This document shows, in pieces, positions 22,491 to 31,619 of a DNA stretch of 64,000 bases. The DNA comes from Polyangiaceae bacterium (GTDB lineage: Bacteria; Myxococcota_A; Polyangia; Polyangiales; Polyangiaceae). Numbering within the stretch: position 1 is the stretch's first letter; each line of letters starts with the position of its first letter. The stretch covers positions 3,038,001 to 3,102,000 of the forward strand of contig JABTUA010000001.1 in assembly GCA_015075635.1 (NCBI GenBank), in the 5' to 3' direction. Made by a program: the position numbers and the translations under genes. Under the pieces are notes generated by a model, which was not told the origin of the DNA, made no database searches, and saw nothing but the letters and a program-made list of their open reading frames with translations.

Positions 22491-23360
22491 GTGAAAGGCA
22501 TCCTCCTGGCCGGCGGCGCCGGCAGCCGGCTGTATCCGCTGACCGAGGTCGCGTGCAAGCAGCTCGTGCCCGTGTACGACAAGCCGATGGTCTTCTACCC
22601 GCTCACCACGCTGATCGACGGCGGCGTGCGGGAGCTCTGCCTGATCTCGACGCCCGTCGATCTGCCGCGCTTCCAGCGGCTGTTCGGCGACGGCAGCCGG
22701 CTCGGCCTCCGCATCGGCTATCGCGAGCAGGCGCGGCCGGCGGGCATCGCGGAGGCGCTCTTGATCGCCGAGGACTTCGTGGGCGAGGACTCGGTCGCGC
22801 TGATCCTGGGCGACAACGTCTTCTACGCGGGGGACGCGCTCGCGCGCGCGTTTCGGGACTACGCCTCCGGCGCCACCATCTTCGGCTATCAGGTCAAGAA
22901 CCCGGAGCGCTACGGCGTGGTCGAGCTCGACGACGCCGGCCGGGTGCTGAGCATCGAAGAGAAGCCCGCGCGCCCGAAGAGCAACCACGCCATCCCGGGC
23001 CTCTACCTGTTCGACGCGCGCGCACCCGCGCTCGCGCGCCAGCTCCGGCCGAGCGCCCGCGGCGAGCTCGAGATCACCGATCTGATACGCAAGTATCTGG
23101 AGCAGGGCGCGCTCCGCTGCGAGCTCCTGGCGCGGGGCACGGCGTGGCTCGACGCCGGCACGAGCTCCAGCCTGCACGAGGCCTCCGCCTTCGTGCAGAC
23201 CGTCGAGAAGCGGCAGGGCATCAAGCTCGGCTGCCCGGAGGAGGCCGCGTTCCGGCGCGGCTTCATCGACGAAGCCGCGCTCGCCGGCCTGGTCGCCGCC
23301 ATGCCGGCCTGCGAGTACCGGGAGTACCTGGCGAGCGTGCTGGCCGAGGCGCGCCGATGA
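22491..23360 (+). CDS. rfbA: Glucose-1-phosphate thymidylyltransferase
   Basis: This 289-residue RmlA enzyme joins dTTP and glucose-1-phosphate to make dTDP-glucose, the first step of dTDP-sugar synthesis. KGILLAGGAGSRLYPLT at the N-terminus is the nucleotide-binding signature. KPMVFYPL, EQARPAGIAEALLIAEDF, LILGDNVFY and SIEEKPARPKSNHAIPGLY follow in the family order. The length is typical. It starts with GTG at 22491. The next gene overlaps its stop (ATGA), giving the tight chain rfbA, reductase, rfbB. No rmlC epimerase is present. Confidence 0.92.
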   Translation: MKGILLAGGAGSRLYPLTEVACKQLVPVYDKPMVFYPLTTLIDGGVRELCLISTPVDLPRFQRLFGDGSRLGLRIGYREQARPAGIAEALLIAEDFVGEDSVALILGDNVFYAGDALARAFRDYASGATIFGYQVKNPERYGVVELDDAGRVLSIEEKPARPKSNHAIPGLYLFDARAPALARQLRPSARGELEITDLIRKYLEQGALRCELLARGTAWLDAGTSSSLHEASAFVQTVEKRQGIKLGCPEEAAFRRGFIDEAALAGLVAAMPACEYREYLASVLAEARR

Positions 23361-24304
23361 AGCGCGGGCCGGTGGTGGTGTTGGGCGGCACCGGCTGGGC
23401 CGGCGGCGTGTTCGTGCGCGCGCTCGAAGCGCGCCGCATCGAGCACGTGGTGCTGAGCCGCAAGAGCGTACTGTACGACCGCTTCGGTGTCCTACGCGAG
23501 GCGCTCGAGGGCCTGAAGCCGAGCTTCTTGATCAACGCCGCCGGCTTCAGCGGCAAGCCCAACGTGGACGCCTGCGAGGACGCCCGCGGCGAGACCTTGC
23601 GCGGCAACGTCACGCTGCCGCTGACCGTGGCGCACGCCTGCGAGGTCACCGGGACGCCGTGGGGCCACGTCAGCTCGGGTTGCATCTACTCGGGAGCGAA
23701 GCTCGGCGGCGTGGTGCACCGGGACCTGCTCGCGCCGGAGGCGCAGGCGCTGCTCGCGGCGGGCACGCCCGCCGAGGGCTTCACGGAGGACGACCCGCCG
23801 AACTTCAGCTTCGACGCTCCGCCGTGCAGCTTTTACAGCGGCAGCAAAGCGCTCGGCGAGGCGGTCCTGCAAGACGCGCCGGGCCTCTACGTCTGGCGCA
23901 TCCGCCTGCCCTTCGACGAGCACCACGGGCCGCGGAATCTCTTGAGCAAGCTGCTCGCCTACCCCAGGCTCTACCAGCACCTGAACTCGCTCTCGCACCT
24001 GGGTCAGGCGGTGGACGCCGCACTCGGGCTCTGGCTCTCGGGCGCGCCGTTTGGCACCTACAATCTCGTGAACCCCGGGCTCGTCTCCACGCGCGAGATC
24101 GCGGCGTTGCTCCAGGAGCACCTCGTGCCAGGTCGGAGCTTCGAGTACTTCGCGGACGACGCGGAGTTCTACTCGCAGGGCGTGCGGGCGCTGCGCTCGA
24201 ACTGCGTGCTCAGCGCGGACAAGGCCCTCGCTGCCGGCGCGAAGCTCGCGCCGGTGCGCGAGGCGCTCGCCGACGCCCTCACCCGCTGGGACGGCCCGCG
24301 GTGA
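23357..24304 (+). CDS. NRS/ER-like dTDP-sugar reductase/epimerase
   Basis: This 315-residue short-chain dehydrogenase has VVVLGGTGWAGGVFV as the nucleotide-binding loop. HVSSGCIYSG, then FTEDDPPNFSF and SFYSGSKALGEAVL (the Tyr-x-x-x-Lys pair), closely match the plant and viral NRS/ER enzymes, which carry out both 3,5-epimerisation and 4-reduction of dTDP-4-keto-6-deoxyglucose to dTDP-L-rhamnose. It lies between rfbA and rfbB with four-base overlaps on both sides. The absence of rmlC nearby fits a combined enzyme. A plain RmlD-like reductase, or a reductase for another dTDP-sugar, remains possible. Confidence 0.75.
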   Translation: MKRGPVVVLGGTGWAGGVFVRALEARRIEHVVLSRKSVLYDRFGVLREALEGLKPSFLINAAGFSGKPNVDACEDARGETLRGNVTLPLTVAHACEVTGTPWGHVSSGCIYSGAKLGGVVHRDLLAPEAQALLAAGTPAEGFTEDDPPNFSFDAPPCSFYSGSKALGEAVLQDAPGLYVWRIRLPFDEHHGPRNLLSKLLAYPRLYQHLNSLSHLGQAVDAALGLWLSGAPFGTYNLVNPGLVSTREIAALLQEHLVPGRSFEYFADDAEFYSQGVRALRSNCVLSADKALAAGAKLAPVREALADALTRWDGPR

Positions 24305-25290
24305 GGGTCCTGGTCACCGGCGGCGCCGGCTTCGTGGGCGCGAACCTGGTGCGCTTCCTGCTCGCGCAGCCGGAGGTCGAGCGGCTGGTGAACCTGGACG
24401 CGCTGACTTACGCGGGGCACCTCGAGAGCCTCGAGGACGTCGCAGACCCGCGCTACGTGTTCGAGCACGTGGATCTCCGAGAGCGCGAGCGGGTGCTCGA
24501 AGTGCTCGGCGCGCACGCCGTCAGCCACGTGATGCACCTGGCCGCCGAATCCCACGTCGATCGCTCCATCGCCGCGCCGGCGGACTTCATCCACACCAAC
24601 GTCGTCGGCACGTTCCATCTGCTCGAGGCAGCGCGAGCGACCGGCGTCGAGCGACTGCTGCACGTCTCGACCGACGAGGTGTACGGCTCGCTGGGCAGTG
24701 ACGGGAGGTTCAGCGAGAGCACGCCCTACGCGCCGAATTCGCCCTACTCGGCCAGCAAGGCGGCGGCGGACCTGCTCGCGCGCGCGTATCACCACACCTA
24801 CGGCTTGCCGGTCTTGGTCAGCAACTGCTCGAACAACTACGGCCCCTACCAGCACCCGGAGAAGCTCTTCCCCACGGTGATCCTCGCGGCCCTGGGCGAG
24901 GCGCCCATCCCGGTCTACGGCGACGGTCAGAACGTGCGCGACTGGCTGCACGTCGAGGATCACTGCCGCGCGCTCTGGGCGGTGCTGCGCCGCGGCCGAG
25001 TCGGCGAGACCTACGCCGTGGGCGCCGAGAACGAGCGGGTGAACCTCGAGCTGGTCGGCCTGCTCTGCGACGCGGTGGACGCGCACCTGGGCCGCCGCCC
25101 GGGCCGAAGCCGCGAGCTGGTCACGTTCGTCCCGGACCGGCTCGGGCACGACCGCCGCTACGCCATCGACCCGGAGAAGCTCCGGAGCGAGCTCGGCTGG
25201 CGGCCGGAGCGCGCGTTCGACGCCGGCATCCGCGCCACCGTCGCGTGGTACGCGGACCACGCGACGTGGGTGGAGCGGGTGCGGCGCTGA
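24301..25290 (+). CDS. rfbB: dTDP-glucose 4,6-dehydratase
   Basis: This 329-residue extended SDR converts dTDP-glucose to dTDP-4-keto-6-deoxyglucose. The Rossmann loop is VTGGAGFVGANLVR. The catalytic set is STDEVYGSLG (Asp-Glu) and YSASKAAADLL (Tyr-x-x-x-Lys, about residues 149-153). NCSNNYGPYQHPEKLFPTVI and DRLGHDRRYAIDPEK are RmlB hallmarks. It starts with GTG 24301 overlapping the preceding stop as GTGA. It completes a three-gene translationally coupled unit for dTDP-deoxysugar supply, most likely for O-antigen or exopolysaccharide. It ends convergent with tsf. Confidence 0.92.
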   Translation: MRVLVTGGAGFVGANLVRFLLAQPEVERLVNLDALTYAGHLESLEDVADPRYVFEHVDLRERERVLEVLGAHAVSHVMHLAAESHVDRSIAAPADFIHTNVVGTFHLLEAARATGVERLLHVSTDEVYGSLGSDGRFSESTPYAPNSPYSASKAAADLLARAYHHTYGLPVLVSNCSNNYGPYQHPEKLFPTVILAALGEAPIPVYGDGQNVRDWLHVEDHCRALWAVLRRGRVGETYAVGAENERVNLELVGLLCDAVDAHLGRRPGRSRELVTFVPDRLGHDRRYAIDPEKLRSELGWRPERAFDAGIRATVAWYADHATWVERVRR

Positions 25291-25310
25291 CCCGAGCAGT
25301 CGAGTCGAGG

Positions 25311-26237
25311 CTAGTTGCCGGCCATCTTCGCGACCTCGGCCGCGAAGTCTTCGCCGGTCGGCTTCTCGATGCCCTCGCCGAGCTGGAAGCGCGCGAACTG
25401 CTTGAAGGCGACGTCGCCGCCGAGCGCCTTGCCCAGCTCGGCGCGCAGCTGATCGACGGTCTTGCCCGCCTCGATCACGCTCTCCTGCTCGAGCAGGCAG
25501 ACTTCCTTCATCCACTTGGCGAGCTTGCCCTCGATGATCTTGGGGCGCGCCGCGTCGGGCTTGCCCTCCTCAATCAGCTGGGCGTCGTAGATCTCGCGCT
25601 GCTTCTGCTTCGCGTCCTCGGGCACGTCGCCCTTGGCGAGCCACTGCGGGCTCATCGCCGCGGCCTGCATCGCCACGTCGTCGATGAACTTGGCGAACTC
25701 GGGCTTGTCCGTGGCGCCGGGGGCTGTGGCCTGGAGCGCGACGAGCACGCCGACCTTGCCGCCCATGTGCACGTAGGCGTGGACCTTGCCGCCGTCCACG
25801 CTCAGACGCTCCCAGCGGCGCACGATGATGTTCTCGCCGAGCTTGCCGACCAGGGCCTGGCGGTTCTCCTCGACGCTGCCGCCGCCCGGGAAGGGCTCGG
25901 CCGCGAGGTCCGCGCCGGTCTTCGCCTTGGAGGCGACGTCCAGGATCTTCTGCACGAAGGCCTTGAACTCGTCGTTGCGGGAGGCGAAATCGGTCTGGAT
26001 GTTGACCTCGACCATCACGCCGGAGAGCCCGTCGGGCGCCACGCGCGCGGCGACCTCGCCCTCCGTGGCCACGGCCCCGGCGCGCTTCGCGCTCTTGGCG
26101 AGGCCCTTCTTCAGGATGATCTCGACGGCCTTCTCCATGTCACCGGAGGCCTCCAAAAGCGCGCTCCGGCAGTCGTTCAGACCAGCCGAGGTGCGATCGC
26201 GAAGCTCCTTGACCTGCTGCATGCTGATTTGGCTCAT
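25311..26237 (-). CDS. tsf: Translation elongation factor Ts
   Basis: This 308-residue guanine-nucleotide exchange factor for EF-Tu begins with the UBA-like domain VKELRDRTSAGLNDCRSALLEASGDMEKAVEIILKKGLAKSAKRAG. The signature EVNIQTDFASRNDEFKAF follows (about residues 80-97), which contacts EF-Tu. The length is typical of proteobacterial EF-Ts. The ATG at 26237 has AGGAGAG close upstream. It lies 17 bp after rpsB in the near-universal rpsB-tsf operon. Confidence 0.96.
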   Translation of the reverse strand: MSQISMQQVKELRDRTSAGLNDCRSALLEASGDMEKAVEIILKKGLAKSAKRAGAVATEGEVAARVAPDGLSGVMVEVNIQTDFASRNDEFKAFVQKILDVASKAKTGADLAAEPFPGGGSVEENRQALVGKLGENIIVRRWERLSVDGGKVHAYVHMGGKVGVLVALQATAPGATDKPEFAKFIDDVAMQAAAMSPQWLAKGDVPEDAKQKQREIYDAQLIEEGKPDAARPKIIEGKLAKWMKEVCLLEQESVIEAGKTVDQLRAELGKALGGDVAFKQFARFQLGEGIEKPTGEDFAAEVAKMAGN

Positions 26238-26254
26238 GACTCTCTCCTGAAAGC

Positions 26255-27148
26255 TCAGCTCTCGCCGCCGCGCCGCTGGTACATGACCTCGGCGGCGGGA
26301 CCGGCTGCTGCCGCGCCCTCGCGCTCGCGGCTCGGGGCGTGCTCGCGCCGGCGCGCGGCCCCGTAGATGCACGCGTCCGCGACGGCCGCCGTGATCAGGC
26401 GCACCGAGCGGATGGCGTCGTCGTTGCCCGGGATCAGGTAGTCCACCCGGTCCGGGTCGCAGTTGGTGTCCGTGATGGCGACGATGGGGATGTGCAGGCG
26501 GCGCGCCTCGCTCACGGCGATCAGCTCCTGCGCCGGATCGATGACGAACACCGCGCTCGGCACCGAGCCCATGCCCTTGAGGCCGCCGATGTACTTCTCG
26601 AGGCGCAGGCGCTCCTTCTCGAGCTTGACGGTCTCCTTCTTCGGCAGCTGGCTGTAGGTGCCGTCTTCCTTCATGCGCTCCAGGTTGCGCAGGCGCTCGA
26701 GGCCGCCCTTGATGGTGCGGAAGTTCGTCAAGCTGCCGCCCAGCCAGCGGTTGGTGACGTAGAACTGGCCGGCGCGCTGCGCCTCTTCCGCGACGATGGC
26801 CGCGGCCTGGCGCTTGGTGCCCACGAACAGCACGTGACCGCCGCGCGCGGTGGTGTCCGCGAGGAAGTCGAAGGCGCGCTTGAACAGACGCGAGGTCTGA
26901 TCGAGGTCGATGATGTGAATGCCGCTGCGCGCGCCGTAGATGTACGGGCGCATCTTCGGGTTCCAGCGCTTGGTCTGGTGTCCGAAGTGCGTGCCGGCCT
27001 CGAACAGGTCGCGCACGCTCAGCGGGTTCGCGGGATCGCGGGGCTCGCGCGTGTCGCTCTGCGCGCGCTCGGCAGCGAGCACGGCGGTGAGCGGCGGAGC
27101 CGCGGGCGGCGGGGACACTTCGGTCGTGATGTCGGGGGTCTCGGTCAT
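26255..27148 (-). CDS. rpsB: 30S ribosomal protein S2
   Basis: This 297-residue S2 protein has the signatures LFEAGTHFGHQTKRWNPKMRPYIYGARSGIHIIDLDQT and PSAVFVIDPAQELIAVSEARRLHIPIVAITDTNCDPDRVDYLIPGNDDAIRS. About 45 residues precede the conserved region (Pro/Ala-rich) and an Ala/Arg/Glu-rich tail follows, so it is longer than usual. The ATG at 27148 is chosen because GAAAGGA sits at ideal distance; an in-frame ATG nine bases upstream abuts that motif too closely. It is the first gene of rpsB-tsf. Confidence 0.95.
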   Translation of the reverse strand: MTETPDITTEVSPPPAAPPLTAVLAAERAQSDTREPRDPANPLSVRDLFEAGTHFGHQTKRWNPKMRPYIYGARSGIHIIDLDQTSRLFKRAFDFLADTTARGGHVLFVGTKRQAAAIVAEEAQRAGQFYVTNRWLGGSLTNFRTIKGGLERLRNLERMKEDGTYSQLPKKETVKLEKERLRLEKYIGGLKGMGSVPSAVFVIDPAQELIAVSEARRLHIPIVAITDTNCDPDRVDYLIPGNDDAIRSVRLITAAVADACIYGAARRREHAPSREREGAAAAGPAAEVMYQRRGGES

Positions 27149-27194
27149 GATGCGCATTCCTTTCGGTTGAGCCTCCGTCCCGCGCCGGGGGGCC

Positions 27195-27215
27195 CGGCGA
27201 GCGTCGTGCTCGCCG
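27195..27215 (-). promoter_or_regulatory. Hairpin in the rpsB leader
   Basis: CGGCGAGC and GCTCGCCG form an 8-bp stem with a 5-nt loop, about 50 nt upstream of the rpsB start. Leader structures that bind S2 are known in other bacteria; here only the hairpin itself is seen. Confidence 0.3.
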
Positions 27216-27320
27216 AACACCGTTCCCGGTCGTTCGCGCTTCGGGACGTGGGGTCTCCTCGCCGAGGGGTCCCGGCGAAGGGGCGCGGAACTTACGGCAA
27301 GCCGCGGGGCTAGTCCAGGC

Positions 27321-29114
27321 TCACAGGCCCGAGGCCGGCAGCTTGGTGGCCGCGGGCTTGGGCTCGGCGCGCTTGTCCCTGGGTTTTTCCGGGGCGCGCT
27401 CGGGTTTGGGGGCGGGCCTCACGACCGCGGTCCGAGCCGTCTGCGCCAGCGCGGGGGCCGCAGCAGGCGCCTCGGCGCTCGGCAGCGGGGCGGGCTCGGG
27501 GCTCGGGGCGGGCTCGGCGCTCAGCGTCGGCTCCGGCTCGGGTGGGTTCGGCAGGGCTTCGACCAGCGCGGCGGGCTCCTGCTTCGGCGCGCTGGCCCTC
27601 CCCCGAAGCGCCGCAAACGACCCGACGCCACCCACCAAGATGACGAGCGCCAGAACGCCCAGGTAGAGCGGCGTGCGGCTCGGCGCCGGGGTGCGGCTCG
27701 ACGGCGCAGGGGTCGCGGACATGAACGGCGGCGGCGTCTCCGCGAGGCCGAAGGCTGGCAGCGGCGAGACCTGGGGCATGGACCGCGTGCCCGGCATCGG
27801 GGGCGACAGCTCCGCGGCGGGCACGGAGGTGCGAGTCGGCGCTTCGTTGGGCGGCGGAGTGACCGGGCCGTCGATGGGCAGCGTGTAGTCGTCGCGCACC
27901 GGACCGGATTGCGCTGCCGACGGTGGCGCCGAGGCGACCAGCGTGTCCTCGACCCCGAGCGCGACGCTGCTCGCGCCGGCCACGGTCTGGAAGCCATCCT
28001 TCGCCCACTCCATGCCGGTCTTGGTGTCCGCGGTCGCCGAGAGCGTGGTGGTGCCGTCGACCGGCGTGCCGCCGATCAGCGTGGTGTTGACGGAGGGCGG
28101 CGGATTCGAGCGCCTCGCCACCAGCGGCGCCTCCACCGTGGGCAGCTCCGAGACGCGGCCGGCGACGCCGTCCGGACGGGTGGACGGCAGCGCGGTGACC
28201 TCACCTTGGGTCGGATCCTGATAGCCGGCCTCGGGGGTCACCGAGCTGGTGGAAGGCACGCGCGCCGCGCGCTTCAAGAGCGCGCGCAGCGACGCCGCCA
28301 CTTGCTTGGCGCTCGAGGGCCGCGCCGCCGGATCCTTCGCGAGCAGCCCGCTCACGATCTCGTCGAGCTCCGCTGTGACGCCCCGGTGGAAGCTGGACAG
28401 CTTGGGCACCGGCTTGGACAGGTGCGCGAGCAACAGCTCGTTCGCGTCACGGGCGTCGTCGAAGGGGCCCTCGCCGGCGATGGCCTCGAAGAGCACCAGG
28501 CCGACTGCGTAGAGGTCAGCCCGGGCGTCCACCGCCTGACCCTTGGCCTGCTCCGGTGACATGTAGCGAGGCGTGCCGATGGCCACGCCGCGCGCCGTGA
28601 TCACCTCGGCGCTCTGGTCGGCGAGCTTGGCGATGCCGAAGTCGAGGATCTTCACGCCCCCGCCGGTCACCACGAAGATGTTCGGAGGCTTCACGTCGCG
28701 GTGAACGATGCTGATCTGGTGGGCGGCGGAGAGCCCGTCGAGCACCGCGGCGGCGAGGCCGAGAGCCCGGGGGATGCCGAGCGCGTGCTCGCGCTTGAGC
28801 AGATCGGCCAGGGTCTCGCCCTCCACGCGCTCCATCACGTAGAACGGCACCCCGTTGTCGCTGGTTCCGGCGTCCGTGACGTTGACGATGTTCGCGTGGT
28901 TCAAGCGGGCCAGCGCGCGCCACTCCTGGCGCAGCCGCGCGACCAGGTCCTTGCGGCTCGCCAGCTCGCGGAACAAGGCCTTGAGCACGAACGGCTTGCC
29001 GAGCTCGGTGTGCTCCACCAGGTACACCGAGCCCATGCCCCCGGAGCCCAGGTGGCCCAGCACCCGGTAGCGCGTTCCGGGCACGATCTGTCCATCGGCG
29101 AACTCTCGGCTCAT
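27321..29114 (-). CDS. Ser/Thr protein kinase with TKLPASGL tail
   Basis: This 597-residue kinase starts MSREFADGQIVPGTRYRVLGHLGSGGMGSVY (loop about residues 24-34). VLKALF, HRDVKPPN (about 137-144), DFGIAK and GTPRYMSPE follow. The activation segment and HRD set are complete. A long Ser/Thr/Pro-rich linker holds many Thr-Pro sites. One transmembrane helix (LYLGVLALVILVGGVGSFAAL) lies at about residue 487. The outer tail is Pro/Ala/Glu/Lys-rich and ends ATKLPASGL, sharing its last eight residues with the kinase at 10820. The start is set at the Met directly before the conserved region; the frame is open 39 codons further upstream. It stands alone next to the rpsB operon. Confidence 0.85.
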   Translation of the reverse strand: MSREFADGQIVPGTRYRVLGHLGSGGMGSVYLVEHTELGKPFVLKALFRELASRKDLVARLRQEWRALARLNHANIVNVTDAGTSDNGVPFYVMERVEGETLADLLKREHALGIPRALGLAAAVLDGLSAAHQISIVHRDVKPPNIFVVTGGGVKILDFGIAKLADQSAEVITARGVAIGTPRYMSPEQAKGQAVDARADLYAVGLVLFEAIAGEGPFDDARDANELLLAHLSKPVPKLSSFHRGVTAELDEIVSGLLAKDPAARPSSAKQVAASLRALLKRAARVPSTSSVTPEAGYQDPTQGEVTALPSTRPDGVAGRVSELPTVEAPLVARRSNPPPSVNTTLIGGTPVDGTTTLSATADTKTGMEWAKDGFQTVAGASSVALGVEDTLVASAPPSAAQSGPVRDDYTLPIDGPVTPPPNEAPTRTSVPAAELSPPMPGTRSMPQVSPLPAFGLAETPPPFMSATPAPSSRTPAPSRTPLYLGVLALVILVGGVGSFAALRGRASAPKQEPAALVEALPNPPEPEPTLSAEPAPSPEPAPLPSAEAPAAAPALAQTARTAVVRPAPKPERAPEKPRDKRAEPKPAATKLPASGL

Positions 29115-29256
29115 GCGGCGGGGCGGCGCCGGCCGTGCGGGGTGGCCGGAGACCAGCGTCGAGGGTACGCCCGCGCGGGAGGGGCGTCGAGGCCAAGGCT
29201 TCTTCCCGAGCACGCGCGGCCCATCGGGCACAGCCGGCGCAGAGTTGCGCGCTTTG

Positions 29257-29769
29257 TCAGCCCAGGAGCGCGGCCAGCACGAAGATCACGAAGTACACCG
29301 CCCAGCCGAGGAGGTTCAGCACGCCCAGGATGATGCCGGCGATGGCCAGGCCGCCGCCGCCCACGTTGGCCGGATCCTTCTTGACGGCGCCCCGCGCGAT
29401 GATGCCGGCGATGATCGCGGGGATGCCCGTGAGCGGGCCCAGGCACATCAAGATGCCGCACACGAGCGCGAGCACGGCGGCGGTGCTCGCCGGAGGCTTC
29501 TCGCCTTTCGGCATGCCCGTGGTCGGGTCGATGGTCATGGCGTGCAACGCCATCGTCTGCTTGCCGCCGGTGATGGGCTTGCCGCCTCCACCCGGCGGAG
29601 GCGCGAAGCCACCCGGCGGCGCCGGCTGGAAGCCACCCGGCCCAGGCGGCGCACCCGGCGGTCCGTAGCCTCCAGGCGGTCCGTAGCCTCCAGGCGGTCC
29701 GTAGCCTCCAGGCGGACCCCAACCCCCACCTTGCGCCCGACGCGTCTCGGACCCGGGCTCGAAGCTCAT
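29257..29769 (-). CDS. DUF4190-like two-pass membrane protein
   Basis: This 170-residue protein has a Gly/Pro/Tyr-rich cytoplasmic N-terminus with four GPPGGY repeats (encoded by 18-bp direct repeats at about 29661-29714). Two hydrophobic segments follow ([30 protein letters not shown] and [33 protein letters not shown]), with Gly residues typical of DUF4190. Such proteins are small membrane components of unknown function. It is divergent from gatC. The 142 bp between it and the kinase hold no gene. Confidence 0.72.
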   Translation of the reverse strand: MSFEPGSETRRAQGGGWGPPGGYGPPGGYGPPGGYGPPGAPPGPGGFQPAPPGGFAPPPGGGGKPITGGKQTMALHAMTIDPTTGMPKGEKPPASTAAVLALVCGILMCLGPLTGIPAIIAGIIARGAVKKDPANVGGGGLAIAGIILGVLNLLGWAVYFVIFVLAALLG

Positions 29770-29841
29770 GGGTCTTTCTACCTCACCCGCCCGAGCGCTG
29801 GCGAGGGTGGAGCGCGACTGGCCTGTCGCGAGGCCTTGTTT

Positions 29842-29847
29842 TACGGT
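29842..29847 (+). promoter_or_regulatory. TANNNT box before gatC
   Basis: TACGGT ends 9 nt before the gatC ATG at 29857, with no Shine-Dalgarno visible. Confidence 0.35.
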
Positions 29848-29856
29848 CCGCGGCCG

Positions 29857-30150
29857 ATGGCCGTGACCCGAGACGAAGTGCGCCGTATGGCCCGGCTGGC
29901 CCGCCTCCACCTCGCCGAGGAAGAGCTGCCTCGGCTCGAGGCCGAGCTCAGCCGCATCGTGGCCTACGTGGACGAGCTCGGCGGCGTGGACGTTGGCGGC
30001 GTGAGCGAAGCTACAGGCGTCGGCCCCAGCGTCGCGCCCTTGCGCGACGACGAGCCGCGCCCGGGCCTGTCTCGCGAAGCCGCCCTCGCCGAGGCCCCGC
30101 GCACGAGCGACGGGGCGTTCGCCGTGCCGGAGTTCGTGGACGAGTCATGA
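29857..30150 (+). CDS. gatC: Asp-tRNA(Asn)/Glu-tRNA(Gln) amidotransferase subunit C
   Basis: This 97-residue GatC has [44 protein letters not shown] (the conserved helical N-terminus) and [25 protein letters not shown]...FAVPEFVDE (the belt that wraps GatA). GatC stabilises the GatA-GatB complex that turns Glu-tRNA(Gln) or Asp-tRNA(Asn) into the correct amide form. It overlaps gatA by four bases (ATGA). gatB is not in the window. Confidence 0.94.
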   Translation: MAVTRDEVRRMARLARLHLAEEELPRLEAELSRIVAYVDELGGVDVGGVSEATGVGPSVAPLRDDEPRPGLSREAALAEAPRTSDGAFAVPEFVDES

Positions 30151-31619
30151 GCGCGCTCGGCCTGTCGATCGCCGAGCTCGCCGCGAGCGTGCAGAGCGGC
30201 AGCGTCGCGGCCGAGGAGGTCGCGCGGCAGAGCCTCGCGGCGATCGCTCGGCGAGCGAGCCTCAACGCCTTCCTGCACGTCGCCGAGGACGCGACCCTCG
30301 AGCGCGCCCGAGAGCTCGACGAGCGCCGCCGCCGCGGCGAGGCGCTGGGCCCCTTGGCGGGAGTCCCCGTCGCGCTCAAGGACGCGCTCTGCACGCTCGA
30401 TGCGCCGACCACCTGCGCCTCGAAGATCCTGACCCGCGCCGGCAAGGGCTGGCGCCCGCCCTACGACGCCACGGTGGTGGCGCGGCTTCGAGCCGCCGAC
30501 GCGCTGCTCGTGGGCAAGACCAACATGGACGAATTCGCGATGGGCTCGTCCAACGAGAACAGCGCCTTCGGTCCGGTGAAGAACCCTTGGGACGAGTCGC
30601 GCATCCCCGGCGGCTCGAGCGGCGGCAGCGCAGTGGCGGTGGCCGCTGGCCTGGTCAGCGGCGCGCTCGGCAGCGACACCGGGGGCTCGATTCGCCAGCC
30701 GGCGGCGCTCACCGGCAGCGTCGGGCTCAAGCCGAGCTACGGGCGCGTGTCGCGCTTCGGTCTGATCGCCTTCGCGTCGAGCCTGGATCAGATCGGCCCC
30801 TTCGCCCGCGACGTGCGCGGCGCAGCGCGCCTCCTGTCGGTCATCGCCGGCCACGATCCGGCCGACTCCACCTCGTCCGCCGCGCCGGTGCCCGACTTCG
30901 AGGCCGCCTGCGAGCGCGATCCGAAGGGGCTGCGGGTCGGCGTGCCCGAGGACTACTTCGGCGAGGGCCTCGACCCGGAGGTGCAGGCCGCGGTGCGCGC
31001 GGCGATCGCTCGCCTCGAGTCCGACGGCCTGAGCGTGGTGCCGATCGCGATGCCCCACACCCGTCACGGCGTGGCCACGTATTACGTGCTCGCCACCGCG
31101 GAGGCCTCGAGCAACCTCGCGCGTTTCGACGGCGTGCGCTTCGGCCTGCGCGAGGAGGCGCCCGGCTCGGACCTCGGCGGGTTGTACGAGGCCACGCGCT
31201 CCGCCGGCTTCGGTCGCGAGGTGAAGCGCCGCATCCTGCTCGGCACCTACGTGCTGTCCGCCGGCTATTACGACGCCTACTACGCCCAGGCTCAGCGCGT
31301 GCGCGCGCTGATCTGCAAGGACTTCGAGCGCGCCTTCAGAGAGGTGGACGTGATCGCCACGCCGACCAGCCCGACCGCCGCCTTCGAGCTGGGCGCGCGG
31401 ATCGAGGATCCGCTCGCCATGTACCTCGCCGACGTCTACACGCTCCCGGCCAGCTTGGCGGGCGTCGCAGCGCTCTCGCTGCCGGTGGGACTCACCGGCG
31501 CGGGACTGCCCATCGGCATGCAGCTGATCGCGCCGGCGTTCGCCGAGGAGCGCCTGCTCTCGGTCGCGCGGGCGGCGGAGCTGACGAGCCCGTTCCAGGG
31601 TGCGAGGCCGCCGTCGTGA
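30147..31619 (+). CDS. gatA: Asp-tRNA(Asn)/Glu-tRNA(Gln) amidotransferase subunit A
   Basis: This 490-residue amidase-signature enzyme releases ammonia from glutamine for transamidation of mischarged tRNA. The catalytic Ser-cisSer-Lys triad is in VALKDALC (Lys at about residue 78) and [35 protein letters not shown] (about 153-187). [17 protein letters not shown] and [13 protein letters not shown] are further GatA blocks. The length is typical. It is coupled to gatC upstream, and its stop overlaps the GTG of the acetyltransferase gene. Confidence 0.95.
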   Translation: MSALGLSIAELAASVQSGSVAAEEVARQSLAAIARRASLNAFLHVAEDATLERARELDERRRRGEALGPLAGVPVALKDALCTLDAPTTCASKILTRAGKGWRPPYDATVVARLRAADALLVGKTNMDEFAMGSSNENSAFGPVKNPWDESRIPGGSSGGSAVAVAAGLVSGALGSDTGGSIRQPAALTGSVGLKPSYGRVSRFGLIAFASSLDQIGPFARDVRGAARLLSVIAGHDPADSTSSAAPVPDFEAACERDPKGLRVGVPEDYFGEGLDPEVQAAVRAAIARLESDGLSVVPIAMPHTRHGVATYYVLATAEASSNLARFDGVRFGLREEAPGSDLGGLYEATRSAGFGREVKRRILLGTYVLSAGYYDAYYAQAQRVRALICKDFERAFREVDVIATPTSPTAAFELGARIEDPLAMYLADVYTLPASLAGVAALSLPVGLTGAGLPIGMQLIAPAFAEERLLSVARAAELTSPFQGARPPS

